From Hymenobacter sp. 5317J-9 (GTDB lineage Bacteria; Bacteroidota; Bacteroidia; Cytophagales; Hymenobacteraceae), in assembly GCF_022921075.1 (NCBI RefSeq), contig NZ_CP095050.1:2356001-2420000 (forward strand): 64,000 nucleotides of DNA. The letters are read 5' to 3'. This document shows, piece by piece, positions 34,673 through 44,632 of the stretch. Position numbers and translations under genes: made by a program. Under the pieces are notes generated by a model that was not told the DNA's origin, ran no database searches, and saw nothing but the letters and a program-made list of their open reading frames with translations. The stretch's first letter is position 1, and each line of letters opens with the position of its first letter.

Positions 34673-35335
34673 ATGATTCGTACGGTAATCTTCGACATGG
34701 ACGGCGTCATCATCGACACCGAGCCAATTCATCACCAAGCCTTTTTCTCGCTGTTTGCCGAACTGGGCATTCCGGTTTCCGACGCTGAGTACGCCACTTT
34801 TCTGGGCAAGTCGACCCGCAACGTGTTTCAGCTGTTGAAGGACAAATACCATCTGGCGGCCGACGTGGAAACGCTGGTGATGCGCAAGCGCGAGCTGTTC
34901 AACCAGTCCTTCGACACCGACGCCGACCTCGACCTGCTGCCCGGGGTGCGCGCGCTCATCGAAGACCTCCGGCGGCACGATGTGCAGCTGGTCGTGGCGT
35001 CATCGGCTTCCAAAGCCACCATTGCGCGGGTGTTCGACCGGTTCGGGCTGGACTCGTATTTCACCCACCGCATCAGCGGCGAAGATTTCGAGCGCTCCAA
35101 GCCCGACCCCGCCATTTTTCGGCGCGCCGCCGAGCTGGCCCGCACGCCCGTCGGCGAGTGCATTGTCATCGAAGACTCGGCTAATGGCGTGACGGCGGCC
35201 AAGGCGGCCGGCATCTACTGCATCGGCTACGCCAGCGAGCATTCGGCCGGGCAGGACCTGCGCCACGCCGACCGCATTATCCGGCATTTTGACGAGCTGA
35301 CGGCTCCCGAAATCGAGGCCATCACGCCGGCCTAA
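34673..35335 (+). CDS. HAD-family hydrolase, phosphatase/phosphomutase type
   Basis: A 220-residue subfamily IA HAD enzyme. Motif I FDMDGVIIDTEP carries both catalytic aspartates. The helical cap lies at about residues 15-85. Motif II is VVASSAS, motif III the Lys in FERSKPDPAIF, and motif IV IEDSANGVTAAKAAG. It resembles beta-phosphoglucomutase and small sugar-phosphate phosphatases; the substrate cannot be assigned. The start follows a promoter box by 28 bases, which argues against the longer frame from 34604. It converges on the DUF4846 gene with only 15 bases between stops. Confidence 0.9.
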   Translation: MIRTVIFDMDGVIIDTEPIHHQAFFSLFAELGIPVSDAEYATFLGKSTRNVFQLLKDKYHLAADVETLVMRKRELFNQSFDTDADLDLLPGVRALIEDLRRHDVQLVVASSASKATIARVFDRFGLDSYFTHRISGEDFERSKPDPAIFRRAAELARTPVGECIVIEDSANGVTAAKAAGIYCIGYASEHSAGQDLRHADRIIRHFDELTAPEIEAITPA

Positions 35336-35350
35336 ATACGGCAGGAGTTT

Positions 35351-36211
35351 TCAGAAACGGCCCAGCTCCCGGCGCCCAAACGTCCACTCCGGCGTGTCGA
35401 ACTCGGCCGCCGCCGGCCCGGGCACGGCAAACCAGGCCCCCAGCGCGGGCGCGTCCACGTTGCGCAGCAGGTGAATGTTCTGGGCCGGCATGTAGCTCTG
35501 GGCCAGCAGCACGTACTGCTGATGCGTGGCCGGATTCTCGGCTACGTCCACCACCAGCACGGCATGGCCCGGCGCCCCGCCGTGAATCAACACGTCGCCG
35601 GGCTGCACCGCCGCCAGGGGCGTCGGCCGCAGCTCCCGGCTGAGCGATAGCGTGCCGGCGTAGCCAAAGGTGGGCAGCAGGTAGCGACCCAGCGCTGCGT
35701 GCGTCAGAGCCTCGGCGGGCCGGGTGGCGGGCAGCACCTGCTCGTTCACCACCCGAAAGGTTTTGCCGGCCACGAAGTCCGAAAACCAGAAGTCGTAGCC
35801 CGTGGTGAGGTGAAAATGTATTTGGTTGGGGTTTTGGCTGAACAGGTACTCGGCGCGCAGGCGAATCACGGCATCGGCGCACTGCTGCAGGTCTTTGGTG
35901 CCCACGTCGATGTCGAGCACGGCGGCCACCACCTCCTGCCGGTTTTTCAGCGCCCCGTTGTAGAGCCGGGCCTTCGTGCCCGCCGGCTTCAGCGGCAGGT
36001 AGCGCAGCCACTCGCCCCAGGAGCCGGCCGCTACCGGTGCCCGGCGGCACCCCGCCGGGGCCGGAAACCGCGCCGCGAGCGACTGCGACGCCGCGCCCGG
36101 TTTGTTGAGCCACGGGTAGGAGAGGCCCGCCGGACGCCCAACCGGCGCGGGGCCGGCTTCTACCAGCAAAAAAGGCAGTGCCAGGGGCAACAGCAAGCGG
36201 CTAAGCAGCAT
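35351..36211 (-). CDS. DUF4846-family exported protein
   Basis: A 286-residue protein with a hydrophobic leader (LLSRLLLPLALPFLLVEAG). The body matches DUF4846, a Bacteroidota-enriched family: SWGEWLRYLPLKPAGTK, RLYNGALKNRQEVVAAVLDIDVG, KDLQQCADAVIRLRAEYLF and, near the end, VQPGDVLIHGGAPGHAVLVVDVAE with LAQSYMPAQNIHLLRN. The GDV...GHAVLVVD segment recalls the NlpC/P60-like fold of papain-type enzymes, with Cys and His candidates (QQCADA, GHAV), but activity is unproven. It lies after the topA terminator on the same strand, with no promoter box seen. Confidence 0.85.
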   Translation of the reverse strand: MLLSRLLLPLALPFLLVEAGPAPVGRPAGLSYPWLNKPGAASQSLAARFPAPAGCRRAPVAAGSWGEWLRYLPLKPAGTKARLYNGALKNRQEVVAAVLDIDVGTKDLQQCADAVIRLRAEYLFSQNPNQIHFHLTTGYDFWFSDFVAGKTFRVVNEQVLPATRPAEALTHAALGRYLLPTFGYAGTLSLSRELRPTPLAAVQPGDVLIHGGAPGHAVLVVDVAENPATHQQYVLLAQSYMPAQNIHLLRNVDAPALGAWFAVPGPAAAEFDTPEWTFGRRELGRF

Positions 36212-36220
36212 ACGCGAAAG

Positions 36221-36252
36221 CCAAAAAAGCCCGCAACGTGCGGGCTTTTTGG
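36221..36252 (-). terminator. Terminator of topA
   Basis: CCAAAAAAGCCCGCA / TGCGGGCTTTTTGG forms a strong stem with a tiny loop, 28 bases past the topA stop on the minus strand. Confidence 0.9.
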
Positions 36253-36279
36253 TAGCATTCCAACGCGGCTATACCGTAA

Positions 36280-38769
36280 TTATTTTGCCTTGGCCGTAGC
36301 TTTTTTTGCTGGTGCTTTCTTGGCTGCCGGCTTTTTGGCGGCGGTTTTCTTAGCAGCTGGTTTTTTCGCGGCCGCGGCTTTCTTTGCTGGGGCGTCGGCG
36401 TCTTTTTCTTCCTTGGCTGGTGCAGCTTTCTTGCCGAAGCGGCCGCCCTTGGCGGGCTTGTCGGGGGTGGCGTCGGCCAGCTCCATGCAGCGCTCCAGGG
36501 TCAGCTCGGCGGGCTCCTCGCCTTTGGGAATTTTCACGTTCTTCTTGCCCGCCACGATGTAGGGACCGAAACGGCCGTTCAGCACCTGAATGTCGGGGTT
36601 TTCGGGGAAGCTCTTGATGAGGCGCTCGGCGTCGGCTTTGCGCTTGCCCTCAATCAGGGCCACGGCTTCTTCGGCGTTGATGGTGTGCGGGTCCTGCTCC
36701 TTGGTGAGGGAATAGAACTTGCCGTCGTGGCGCACATAGGGGCCAAAGCGGCCCAGATTGGCCGTCATGTCCTTGTCTTCAAACTGCCCCACGATGCGCG
36801 GCAGCTTGAACAGCTCCAGCGCATCTTCCAGCGTGATGCTTTCAATGAACTGGCCCTTGCGCAAGTTGGCGTAGGCCGGCTTCACGTTCGGGTCGGTGGT
36901 ATCGCCCAGGGCCACGTAGGGGCCATACTTGCCCAGGCGGGCCGAGATTTTCTCGCCGGTTTCGGGGTGCACGCCCAGGTCGCGGGCGCCGCTCACGGTG
37001 CTGCGCTCAATGTCCTGCCCGGCCTCCACGGTGGCGTGAAACTTGTCGTAGAAGCCGGTCAGCATCTGCGTCCAGTTTTCGTGGCCGTTGGCAATCTGGT
37101 CAAATTCGTCTTCCACCTTGGCCGTGAACTGGTAGTCAATCACCGTCGGGAAGTGCGCCACCAGAAAGTCGTTCACCACCATGGCCGTATCCGTGGGGAA
37201 AAGCTTCGCTTTTTCGGCGCCGTAGTTCTCGGTTTTTACTTCGGTTTTCACCTGACTGCCGTCCAGCGTCAGCACGTGGAACTTACGCTCCTTGCCCTCG
37301 CGGGTGTCTTTTTCCACGTAGCCGCGCTTCTGCACCGTGCTGATGGTGGGCGCATACGTCGAAGGCCGGCCAATGCCCATTTCCTCCAGTTTTTTCACCA
37401 GCGACGCTTCGGTGTAGCGGGGCGGGGGCGAAGAAAACCGCTCCGTAGCGCTCAGCCGCTGCAGGGGCAGCACCTGGCCCACGCTCAGCGGCGGCAGGCC
37501 GCGCGAGAAGCTCGATTCGCCGTCTTTGGTTTCTTCTTCCTCCTCGTCGTCTTTGCTCTCGGCGTACACTTTCAGGAAGCCCTCGAAGGTGATGACCTCG
37601 CCCGTGGCCGTGAACGTGGTGCCCGGCTGCGTGCTGATGCCAATAACCGCCGTGGTGCGCTCAATCACGGCCTCCGCCATCTGCGAGGCCATGGCCCGCT
37701 TGCGAATGAGGTCGTAGAGCCGCTGCTCTGAGGCATCGGAACCCGCCTTCACCGCGCCAAAATCCGTGGGACGAATGGCTTCGTGGGCCTCCTGGGCCGA
37801 GGCGGATTTGGTTTTGAAGTTGCGCTGCTGGTGGTACTCGGCCCCGTAAGCCGCCGTGATGGCGGCCTGCGCGCCGGCCTGGGCCTCCTGGGAGAGGTTC
37901 ACCGAGTCGGTCCGCATGTAGCTGATTTTACCGGCTTCGTACAGTTTCTGGGCCACGCTCATGGTCTGGGCCACCGAGTAGCCCAGCTTGCGCGAGGCCT
38001 CCTGCTGCAGCGTAGAAGTCGTGAACGGCGCGGCGGGGCTGCGTTTGCCGGGCTTCTTGTCGAGGCTCTCAATCTGATACGTGGCGCCCACGCAACGGCC
38101 CAGGAAAGCTTCGGCTTCTTCGCGGGTCTTGTAGCGGGTGGGCAGTTCGGCTTCAAGTACGGCGCCGCGGCCGGCATCGAAGCGGGCCACCACGCGGTAG
38201 GCGCTGGCGCTCAGAAAGCTGGCCACTTCGCGTTCGCGCTCCACCACCAGCCGCACGGCCACGCTCTGCACGCGGCCGGCGCTCAGGCCCGGCTTCACCT
38301 TTTTCCAGAGCACGGGGCTCAGCTCGAAGCCCACGAGGCGGTCGAGCACGCGGCGGGCCTGCTGGGCGTTCACCAAATCCTGGTTCACCTCGCGCGGGTT
38401 GGCGATGGCACCCAGGATGGCATTTTTGGTGATTTCGCGGAACACAATGCGCTTGGTTTTGGCCAGCGGCAGGTTCAGCGTTTCGGCCAAATGCCACGAA
38501 ATGGCTTCGCCCTCGCGGTCATCGTCACTCGCCAACCACACCATTTCGGCCTCCTTGGAAAGTTTTTTTAGCTGCGCGATGAGCTCGCGCTTGTCAGCCG
38601 ACACCACGTACGTGGGCTTAAACCCGTTGGCGATGTCGATGGCGTTGTTGTCTTTCGGCAGGTCGCGCACGTGGCCGTAGCTGGAGCGCACCACGAAATC
38701 CTGGCCGAGATAGCCTTCAATGGTTTTGGCCTTGGCCGGCGACTCGACGATAACTAAATTCTTGACCAT
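36280..38769 (-). CDS. topA: DNA topoisomerase I
   Basis: Type IA topoisomerase that relaxes negative supercoils. The 829-residue protein begins MVKNLVIVESPAKAKTIEGYL (TOPRIM), has the metal-binding ASDDDREGEAISWHL, and the active-site Tyr284 in ISYMRTDSVNLS. C-terminal topoisomerase repeats follow (GRFGPYVRHDGKFY, LNGRFGPYIVAGKKNVKIPK) in place of zinc ribbons. The last 60 residues are a histone-H1-like Lys/Ala-rich tail (repeats of AAKKPAAKK), common in Bacteroidota TopA and likely to aid DNA binding. The longer frame to 38907 has no support. Divergent from the poly-HAMP gene. Confidence 0.96.
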   Translation of the reverse strand: MVKNLVIVESPAKAKTIEGYLGQDFVVRSSYGHVRDLPKDNNAIDIANGFKPTYVVSADKRELIAQLKKLSKEAEMVWLASDDDREGEAISWHLAETLNLPLAKTKRIVFREITKNAILGAIANPREVNQDLVNAQQARRVLDRLVGFELSPVLWKKVKPGLSAGRVQSVAVRLVVEREREVASFLSASAYRVVARFDAGRGAVLEAELPTRYKTREEAEAFLGRCVGATYQIESLDKKPGKRSPAAPFTTSTLQQEASRKLGYSVAQTMSVAQKLYEAGKISYMRTDSVNLSQEAQAGAQAAITAAYGAEYHQQRNFKTKSASAQEAHEAIRPTDFGAVKAGSDASEQRLYDLIRKRAMASQMAEAVIERTTAVIGISTQPGTTFTATGEVITFEGFLKVYAESKDDEEEEETKDGESSFSRGLPPLSVGQVLPLQRLSATERFSSPPPRYTEASLVKKLEEMGIGRPSTYAPTISTVQKRGYVEKDTREGKERKFHVLTLDGSQVKTEVKTENYGAEKAKLFPTDTAMVVNDFLVAHFPTVIDYQFTAKVEDEFDQIANGHENWTQMLTGFYDKFHATVEAGQDIERSTVSGARDLGVHPETGEKISARLGKYGPYVALGDTTDPNVKPAYANLRKGQFIESITLEDALELFKLPRIVGQFEDKDMTANLGRFGPYVRHDGKFYSLTKEQDPHTINAEEAVALIEGKRKADAERLIKSFPENPDIQVLNGRFGPYIVAGKKNVKIPKGEEPAELTLERCMELADATPDKPAKGGRFGKKAAPAKEEKDADAPAKKAAAAKKPAAKKTAAKKPAAKKAPAKKATAKAK

Positions 38770-39051
38770 GTGGGCGGGTAAGGGGGACGACGGGTCGGAG
38801 CGGGTAGTCGGGGAACTGAAACGGCCAGCCGTGGCGAAATGTTGAAATTGGCCGCAAAGATGCCGGAATATTCCTGCCGAAAGCACACCCGGCAATAATC
38901 CGGCCACGCTGGGACTGGTTCAACACCCCAAGCGGGCCCCTGAGTTCATTGCTTTTTCGGCCAAATCTTGCCGTTGTGTATTGCCGCCGAACGCGCGTAA
39001 CTTCGCCCCCTGTTTCGTTCCTCCTTTCCGTTCGATTGATACTTATTCTAT

Positions 39052-42000
39052 ATGGCTTCCCCCAAGTCTCCGCAATCTAAGCCACGCCCCAATTCCAAAG
39101 TGGAGGCTCTGGACGTTGACGCCGGCGGGACGCCGGACGCCGGCGCCGTTTCGCCGCTCGACGTGGTGCGCACCAACAACGACCTGACCCGCAAAAAAGG
39201 CGGCTCGCGCGGGTCCATCGACACGCAAGACCCCGGCTACGTCAACGACCAGCTGAACCGCGTGCTCTACGCCCTCGACGCTTTCAAAAAAGGCGACGTG
39301 TCGGTGCGCCTTACCAAGCAGAACGACGACATCTTCGCCGAAATTGCCGAGGCGTACAACTCGATGGTGGACATGATTGCGGGTGTGGGCGGCGAGGTAT
39401 CGCGCATTTCAAAAGTGGCCGGCGTGGAGGGCAACCTCAAGGCCCGTGCCTCCTCCGACGGCGCCGCCGGCTTCTGGCGCGACATGGTGAACAACATCAA
39501 CGGCCTCGTGGACAGCATCGCTGTGCCGGTATTGGAAGTGGGCAAGGTGTTGAAAAACATCAGCCGCGGCAACCTGGATGAAAGCTTCCAGATTCCGGTA
39601 TCGGGCGACTTCAAGCTGATGGCCGAAACCATCAACAAAACCATTGACAACCTGAACATCTTCGCCGGCGAGGTAACCCGCGTGGCGCAGGAAGTAGGTA
39701 CCGAGGGTAAGCTCGGCGGCCAGGCCTCGGTACCGAACGTGGGCGGTATTTGGAAGGACCTGACCGACAACGTAAACAACATGGCCTCGAACCTCACCGT
39801 GCAGGTGCGGGACATTGCCAACGTGGCCACCGCCGTAGCAAAGGGTGACCTTTCGCAGAAAATCACGGTAGACGTAAAGGGTGAGTTCCTGCAGCTGAAG
39901 CAGAACCTGAACCAGATGGTGGACTCGCTGAACCTGTTTGCCGGGGAAGTAACCCGCGTGGCCCAGGAAGTGGGCACCGAGGGTAAACTCGGCGGCCAAG
40001 CCTCAGTGCCAAACGTCGCTGGTGTATGGAAAGACTTGACGGACAATGTGAACAACATGGCCGGCAACCTGACCTCACAGGTGCGAGACATCGCCAACGT
40101 GGCCACGGCTGTGGCCAAGGGCGACTTGTCGCAGAAGGTAACGGTAGACGTCAAGGGTGAGCTGCTCCAACTGAAGCAGAACCTGAACCAGATGGTGGAC
40201 TCGCTGAACCTGTTCGCTGGCGAAGTAACCCGTGTGGCCCAGGAAGTGGGCACCGAAGGTCGCCTCGGCGGCCAGGCCGTGGTACCGAACGTGGCCGGCG
40301 TATGGAAGGACCTGACCGACAACGTAAACTACATGGCGAGTAACCTCACCAGCCAGGTACGTGACATTGCCAACGTGGCAACGGCCGTAGCAAAAGGTGA
40401 CCTGACTCAAACGGTTACCGTCGATGTAAAAGGGGAGTTCCTGCAGCTGAAGCAGAACCTGAACCAGATGGTGGCGTCGCTGAACCTGTTTGCCGGCGAA
40501 GTAACCCGTGTGGCACAAGAGGTGGGCACGGAAGGAAAGCTCGGCGGCCAGGCCAGCGTGCCGAACGTGGCCGGTGTATGGAAAGCCCTCACCGACAACG
40601 TAAACGACATGGCTGCGGCTTTGACCTCGCAGGTACGAGACATTGCCAACGTGGCCACGGCCGTAGCCCGCGGCGACTTGAGCCAAAAGATGACGGTGAA
40701 CGTGAAGGGCGAAATCCTGGAACTGAAGAACATCCTCAACCAGATGGTGGACTCGCTCAACATCTTCGGCGACGAAGTAACCCGCGTGGCCCGCGAAGTA
40801 GGTACCGAAGGAAAGCTCGGCGGCCAAGCCGTAGTGCCCCGCGTAGGTGGCACCTGGAAGGAGCTGACCGACAACGTAAACACGATGGCCAGCAACCTGA
40901 CCTCGCAGGTGCGGGACATTGCCAACGTGGCCACCGCCGTATCGAAAGGCGACCTTTCGCAGAAGATTACGGTAGATGTAAAAGGCGAACTGCTGGACCT
41001 GAAGGACAACCTAAACCAGATGGTGGACTCGCTGAACATCTTCGCCGGCGAGGTAACCCGCGTGGCCCGCGAAGTGGGCACCGAAGGGATTCTGGGCGGC
41101 CAGGCCAACGTGCCGAAAGTATCGGGAACCTGGAAGGATTTGACGGACAACGTGAACACGATGGCCTCGAACCTGACCTCGCAAATGCGCGACATTGCCA
41201 ACGTGGCCACGGCCGTGGCTAAAGGCGACTTGAGCCAGAAAATCACGGTTAACGTGCGCGGTGAGCTCCTCCAGTTGAAGGAAAACCTCAACGAAATGGT
41301 GGACTCCCTGAATACCTTCGGTGACGAAGTAACCCGTGTGGCCCGCGAAGTAGGTACGGAAGGCAAGCTGGGCGGCCAGGCCAAAGTGCCAAACGTTCGG
41401 GGTACTTGGAAAGACCTTACCGACAACGTAAACACAATGGCCTCGAACCTGACTTCTCAGGTGCGAGACATTGCCAACGTAGCTACCGCCGTATCGCGCG
41501 GCGACCTGAGCCAGAAGGTTTCGGTAAACGTCAACGGCGAACTGCTAGATTTGAAGGACAACCTGAACCGAATGGTGGACTCGCTCAACATCTTTGCCGG
41601 CGAGGTAACCCGCGTGGCGCAGGAAGTGGGCACCGAGGGCAAGCTCGGCGGCCAGGCTTCGGTACCCGGCGTGGCCGGCGTGTGGAAGGAACTCACCGAC
41701 AACGTAAACTACATGGCCTCCAACCTCACCACGCAGGTGCGGGGTCTGGTGAAAGTAGTAACGGCCGTATCGAAAGGCGACTTGACCCAGAAGCTGACGC
41801 TGCAAGCCAAAGGCGAAGTGGCCGACCTGGCCGACACCATCAACAGCATGGTGGACGACCTGAACCGCCTCGCCTCGGAAGTAAGCCGCGTGGCGAAAGT
41901 GGCCGGAGTGGAAGGCAAGCTGACCGAGCGCGCCACCGTGGGCGGTGTGTCGGGCTCCTGGAAAGAACTGGTGGACACGCTCAACCAGCTCATCGAAAGC

Positions 42001-43497
42001 ATCGCCTCGCCGGTGCTCGAAGTGAGCCGCGTGGTGCGCGCAATCTCGGAGGGCGACCTGACCCAACGCGTGGAAGTGCCCACTACGGGCGACATTCTCG
42101 CCATGGCCAACGCCCTTAACCTGGCCGTGGAAAACCTGAACGAGCTGCTCGGCGAAATCAACGACTCGTCGCAGATTGTGGGGACTTCGTCGGAAGAAAT
42201 GGCTGGCAAAGGCCAGGAGATGAGCCGCGTTACGGTCGACGTGGCTTTGGCCATGCAGCAAATGGCCGAGGGCGCCCAGAACCAGGCTTTGAAAACCGAC
42301 CAGGCCTTCAAGCTGATTGAAGAAATCATGCAGGCCACCAAGGAAACGGCTAACAAGGCCGACGTCGTGAACAAATCGGCTATCCTTGGTGAGCAAACCT
42401 CGCAGCTCGGTCTGAAAACGGTGGCCGAAGTGGTGAAAAACATGGAAGAGATATCCAGCGCCGCTTCCCAGACCTCGCGCACCATCGAAGTACTGAGCAC
42501 CCGGTCGGGTGAAATCAGCAAGTCGCTGGGTGTGATTACCGACATTGCCTCGCAAACCAACCTGCTGGCTCTGAACGCCGCCATCGAAGCCGCCCGCGCC
42601 GGGGAAGCCGGCCGCGGTTTCGCTGTGGTAGCCGAGGAAATCCGCAAGCTGGCCGAAGGCTCCCGCAAGTCGGCCAACGAAATTGCGACGCTGGTGGAAG
42701 ACGTGAAAAAAGATACGTCCTCGGCCGCCACCGCTATTTCGACCATGGAAAACCGAGTACTGAAAGGTAAGAACGCCACGTTCGAAGCCAGCTCGGCCTT
42801 TAAGAACATTGCCACCAGTTCGGGCGAAACGCTGCGCACCTCGCGCGACATTCTCACGGCCACCGAGGTGCAGAAAACCTCGATTGGCGACGTGGTGAAG
42901 TACGTGGAAGAAGTGGTAGCCATTGCCGAGCAAACGGCTACCGGCACGCAGCAAGTGGCTGGTACCGCCAAGCAACTGTCGACGGCCATGCAGGAGCTGA
43001 CCACCAGCTCGCAGCGCCTCACCGACATTGCCGACGACCTGCAGGCCGGTCTCGAAACCTTCCAGCTCAGCTCCTATACTTACGAGCCGGAACCTGAGCC
43101 GCAGCCCGTGCGCCGGCCCCTTGCCCGCGACGGCTATCGCACCCGCGAAACGGCTTACGCCGCCGACTCGCAAAATGGCATGGCGACCCGCCGTCGGAGC
43201 CAGCAAGTTGAGCCGGAAGCCCCAGCTGTCAGCAATGGCCGCCAAAACGGTATGGCCCGTCGGATGCCTCGCCAGGAGCCCGAAGCCCAAGTCGCAGCGC
43301 CGACCCCGCGGCGGTCGGTACGCCCCGCACGGGCTGAAGCACCTGCCGCCCCCACCAACAGCCCCAACCAAGCGTCTGCTGCTCGTCGTCAGGCGCGGGC
43401 AGTAGCCAAGCCGGCGGATGACCAGCCCGGCAACGGCCAGGAAAAAGGTAGCGGTGCAGCCAAAAAAACGGCCCCCAAAGCCAAAGCCAAAAAGTAA
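39052..43497 (+). CDS. Soluble poly-HAMP chemoreceptor-like protein
   Basis: A 1481-residue protein with no signal peptide or membrane segment. Residues 1-60 are a polar lead. HAMP-like helices at 60-200 are followed by eight near-identical 92-residue units (201-936), each of the form [19 protein letters not shown] ... [19 protein letters not shown], a divergent ninth unit (937-1028), then a chemoreceptor signalling domain (1029-1330) with the tip [20 protein letters not shown] near residue 1170. A disordered Pro/Arg/Ala/Gln tail closes it (1340-1481). The HAMP array is the type found in fungal Nik1/OS-1 osmosensor kinases, but here it feeds an MCP tip expected to bind CheW/CheA, encoded just downstream. 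No classical ligand domain is present. It probably senses a cytoplasmic or cell-envelope-transmitted signal. Confidence 0.9.
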   Translation: MASPKSPQSKPRPNSKVEALDVDAGGTPDAGAVSPLDVVRTNNDLTRKKGGSRGSIDTQDPGYVNDQLNRVLYALDAFKKGDVSVRLTKQNDDIFAEIAEAYNSMVDMIAGVGGEVSRISKVAGVEGNLKARASSDGAAGFWRDMVNNINGLVDSIAVPVLEVGKVLKNISRGNLDESFQIPVSGDFKLMAETINKTIDNLNIFAGEVTRVAQEVGTEGKLGGQASVPNVGGIWKDLTDNVNNMASNLTVQVRDIANVATAVAKGDLSQKITVDVKGEFLQLKQNLNQMVDSLNLFAGEVTRVAQEVGTEGKLGGQASVPNVAGVWKDLTDNVNNMAGNLTSQVRDIANVATAVAKGDLSQKVTVDVKGELLQLKQNLNQMVDSLNLFAGEVTRVAQEVGTEGRLGGQAVVPNVAGVWKDLTDNVNYMASNLTSQVRDIANVATAVAKGDLTQTVTVDVKGEFLQLKQNLNQMVASLNLFAGEVTRVAQEVGTEGKLGGQASVPNVAGVWKALTDNVNDMAAALTSQVRDIANVATAVARGDLSQKMTVNVKGEILELKNILNQMVDSLNIFGDEVTRVAREVGTEGKLGGQAVVPRVGGTWKELTDNVNTMASNLTSQVRDIANVATAVSKGDLSQKITVDVKGELLDLKDNLNQMVDSLNIFAGEVTRVAREVGTEGILGGQANVPKVSGTWKDLTDNVNTMASNLTSQMRDIANVATAVAKGDLSQKITVNVRGELLQLKENLNEMVDSLNTFGDEVTRVAREVGTEGKLGGQAKVPNVRGTWKDLTDNVNTMASNLTSQVRDIANVATAVSRGDLSQKVSVNVNGELLDLKDNLNRMVDSLNIFAGEVTRVAQEVGTEGKLGGQASVPGVAGVWKELTDNVNYMASNLTTQVRGLVKVVTAVSKGDLTQKLTLQAKGEVADLADTINSMVDDLNRLASEVSRVAKVAGVEGKLTERATVGGVSGSWKELVDTLNQLIESIASPVLEVSRVVRAISEGDLTQRVEVPTTGDILAMANALNLAVENLNELLGEINDSSQIVGTSSEEMAGKGQEMSRVTVDVALAMQQMAEGAQNQALKTDQAFKLIEEIMQATKETANKADVVNKSAILGEQTSQLGLKTVAEVVKNMEEISSAASQTSRTIEVLSTRSGEISKSLGVITDIASQTNLLALNAAIEAARAGEAGRGFAVVAEEIRKLAEGSRKSANEIATLVEDVKKDTSSAATAISTMENRVLKGKNATFEASSAFKNIATSSGETLRTSRDILTATEVQKTSIGDVVKYVEEVVAIAEQTATGTQQVAGTAKQLSTAMQELTTSSQRLTDIADDLQAGLETFQLSSYTYEPEPEPQPVRRPLARDGYRTRETAYAADSQNGMATRRRSQQVEPEAPAVSNGRQNGMARRMPRQEPEAQVAAPTPRRSVRPARAEAPAAPTNSPNQASAARRQARAVAKPADDQPGNGQEKGSGAAKKTAPKAKAKK
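39652..41859 (+). repeat. Eight tandem 276-bp units encoding the poly-HAMP array
   Basis: The segment repeats exactly every 276 bases (unit starts at 39652, 39928, 40204, 40480, 40756, 41032, 41308 and 41584) with no insertion or deletion between units. Protein identity between units is very high, while synonymous positions differ visibly, so selection on the protein and not recent DNA duplication maintains the pattern. A ninth diverged unit follows to 42135. Confidence 0.92.
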
Positions 43498-43535
43498 TTG
43501 TCAATCCACCTGCCTAGCTTTTTATTGTTTTCCGC

Positions 43536-44063
43536 ATGGCCGAGATTGAACTAGCCGCCGCGCCCAAAACCGAACGCGCCAAGCCTGCCGAACTGGTGCA
43601 GCTCATCGTGTTTCGGCTCGGCGACGAGGACTATGGCATTCGCATCGAGCAAGTTAAGGAAGTCACCGTGACTCCGGAAGTGGCTCGTATGCCCAAAACG
43701 CCGCCTTTCATCAAAGGCATTGCCAACCTGCGCGGCGACATCATCGCCATTCTGGACCTGGAGGAACGGTTTCGGCTGCGGCCGGCCGGGCGGCCCATTC
43801 CGGAGCGCAGCTACACGGTAGCCGTGGAGGCCGCCGACTACACGTTGGGCCTGATGGTGCGCGAGGTCCCCCGCCCGTTTACGCTGCCCCTGAGCCAGAT
43901 AGAACCGGCGCCAGAATTCGTGCAGGATGCCACTACCCGCGACAAATACTTAGAAGGCATCGCCAAATTGCCGGAGGGTGGCATCATCATCGTGCTGGAC
44001 ATGCGCAAGCTGCTCACGCCCAGTGAAGTGATGCGTTTGCCCGGCAAAGGGGCATCTTCGTAG
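43536..44063 (+). CDS. cheW: CheW-family adaptor
   Basis: A 175-residue CheW-like protein that should link the poly-HAMP receptor tip to CheA. The fold's hallmark strands are visible: LIVFRLGDEDYGIRIEQVKEV, followed by IKGIANLRGDIIAILDLEERF (the conserved NLRG segment) and ADYTLGLMVREVPR. The gene starts 38 bases after the receptor stop on the same strand and precedes cheY, cheA and cheC, so the group is one operon. Confidence 0.92.
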   Translation: MAEIELAAAPKTERAKPAELVQLIVFRLGDEDYGIRIEQVKEVTVTPEVARMPKTPPFIKGIANLRGDIIAILDLEERFRLRPAGRPIPERSYTVAVEAADYTLGLMVREVPRPFTLPLSQIEPAPEFVQDATTRDKYLEGIAKLPEGGIIIVLDMRKLLTPSEVMRLPGKGASS

Positions 44064-44140
44064 GCGCTGAGCCGTACAACGCCGGGCCGGGCCACGTAGC
44101 CCCGGCTGTTTCCCGTTACATTTCCATGTCACCCAATTCC

Positions 44141-44527
44141 ATGAATAAGCGCATCCTCATCGTCGACGACTCTTTTTACATGCGCACGATGCTCAAGAAC
44201 ATGCTCACCGATGCCGGGTACGAGGTGGTGGGCGAAGCCGCCAACGGCGCGCAAGCCCTGGAAATGGCCACCGCCACCACCCCCGACCTCATTACCCTCG
44301 ACGTGATTCTGCCCGATAACACCGGGCTCGACGTGCTCAAGAGCCTGCGCCAGTCGCAGCCTTCGGCCAAAGTCGTGATGTGCAGCGCCGTGGGCCAGGA
44401 AGTTATCGTGAACGAAGCCATCGAGAACGGCGCTCTTGCCTATATCGTGAAGCCGTTCTCGGAAGAGAAAGTGTTGGAAATCGTGGGAGCGGCGCTGAAA
44501 AGTGACTCTCCGGAACAGGCTGCCTAA
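44141..44527 (+). CDS. cheY: CheY-like response regulator
   Basis: A 128-residue single receiver domain. The acidic pair is VDDSF, the phosphoacceptor is Asp54 (ITLDVILPDNTG), the Thr/Ser position is MCSAVG and the Lys is in YIVKPFSEE. It should receive phosphate from the CheA encoded next and be dephosphorylated by the CheC at the end of the operon. The start MNKRILIVDD is preferred; an ATG five codons earlier (44126) is equally in frame. No flagellar genes are near, so a target other than a flagellar switch is likely (Hymenobacter-type cells glide or do not move). Confidence 0.9.
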   Translation: MNKRILIVDDSFYMRTMLKNMLTDAGYEVVGEAANGAQALEMATATTPDLITLDVILPDNTGLDVLKSLRQSQPSAKVVMCSAVGQEVIVNEAIENGALAYIVKPFSEEKVLEIVGAALKSDSPEQAA

Positions 44528-44632
44528 GGTGCTCTTCTTCTGCCTCGTCGCATCGCCGCAACTCACCCGCCAGGGTGGGGCAGGGCTGCGCGCGGCACAG
44601 TGTGCGCAGGCCATTACATTGACCGCTGGCCT

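Noticed and set aside
39652..41859. Poly-HAMP repeats as a CRISPR-like array or satellite
   Set aside because: The repeat is 276 bp, has no unique spacers, and is a conserved coding sequence.
41545..43371. 608-residue minus-strand frame
   Set aside because: Antisense to the poly-HAMP receptor; repeats in it only mirror the 276-bp units.
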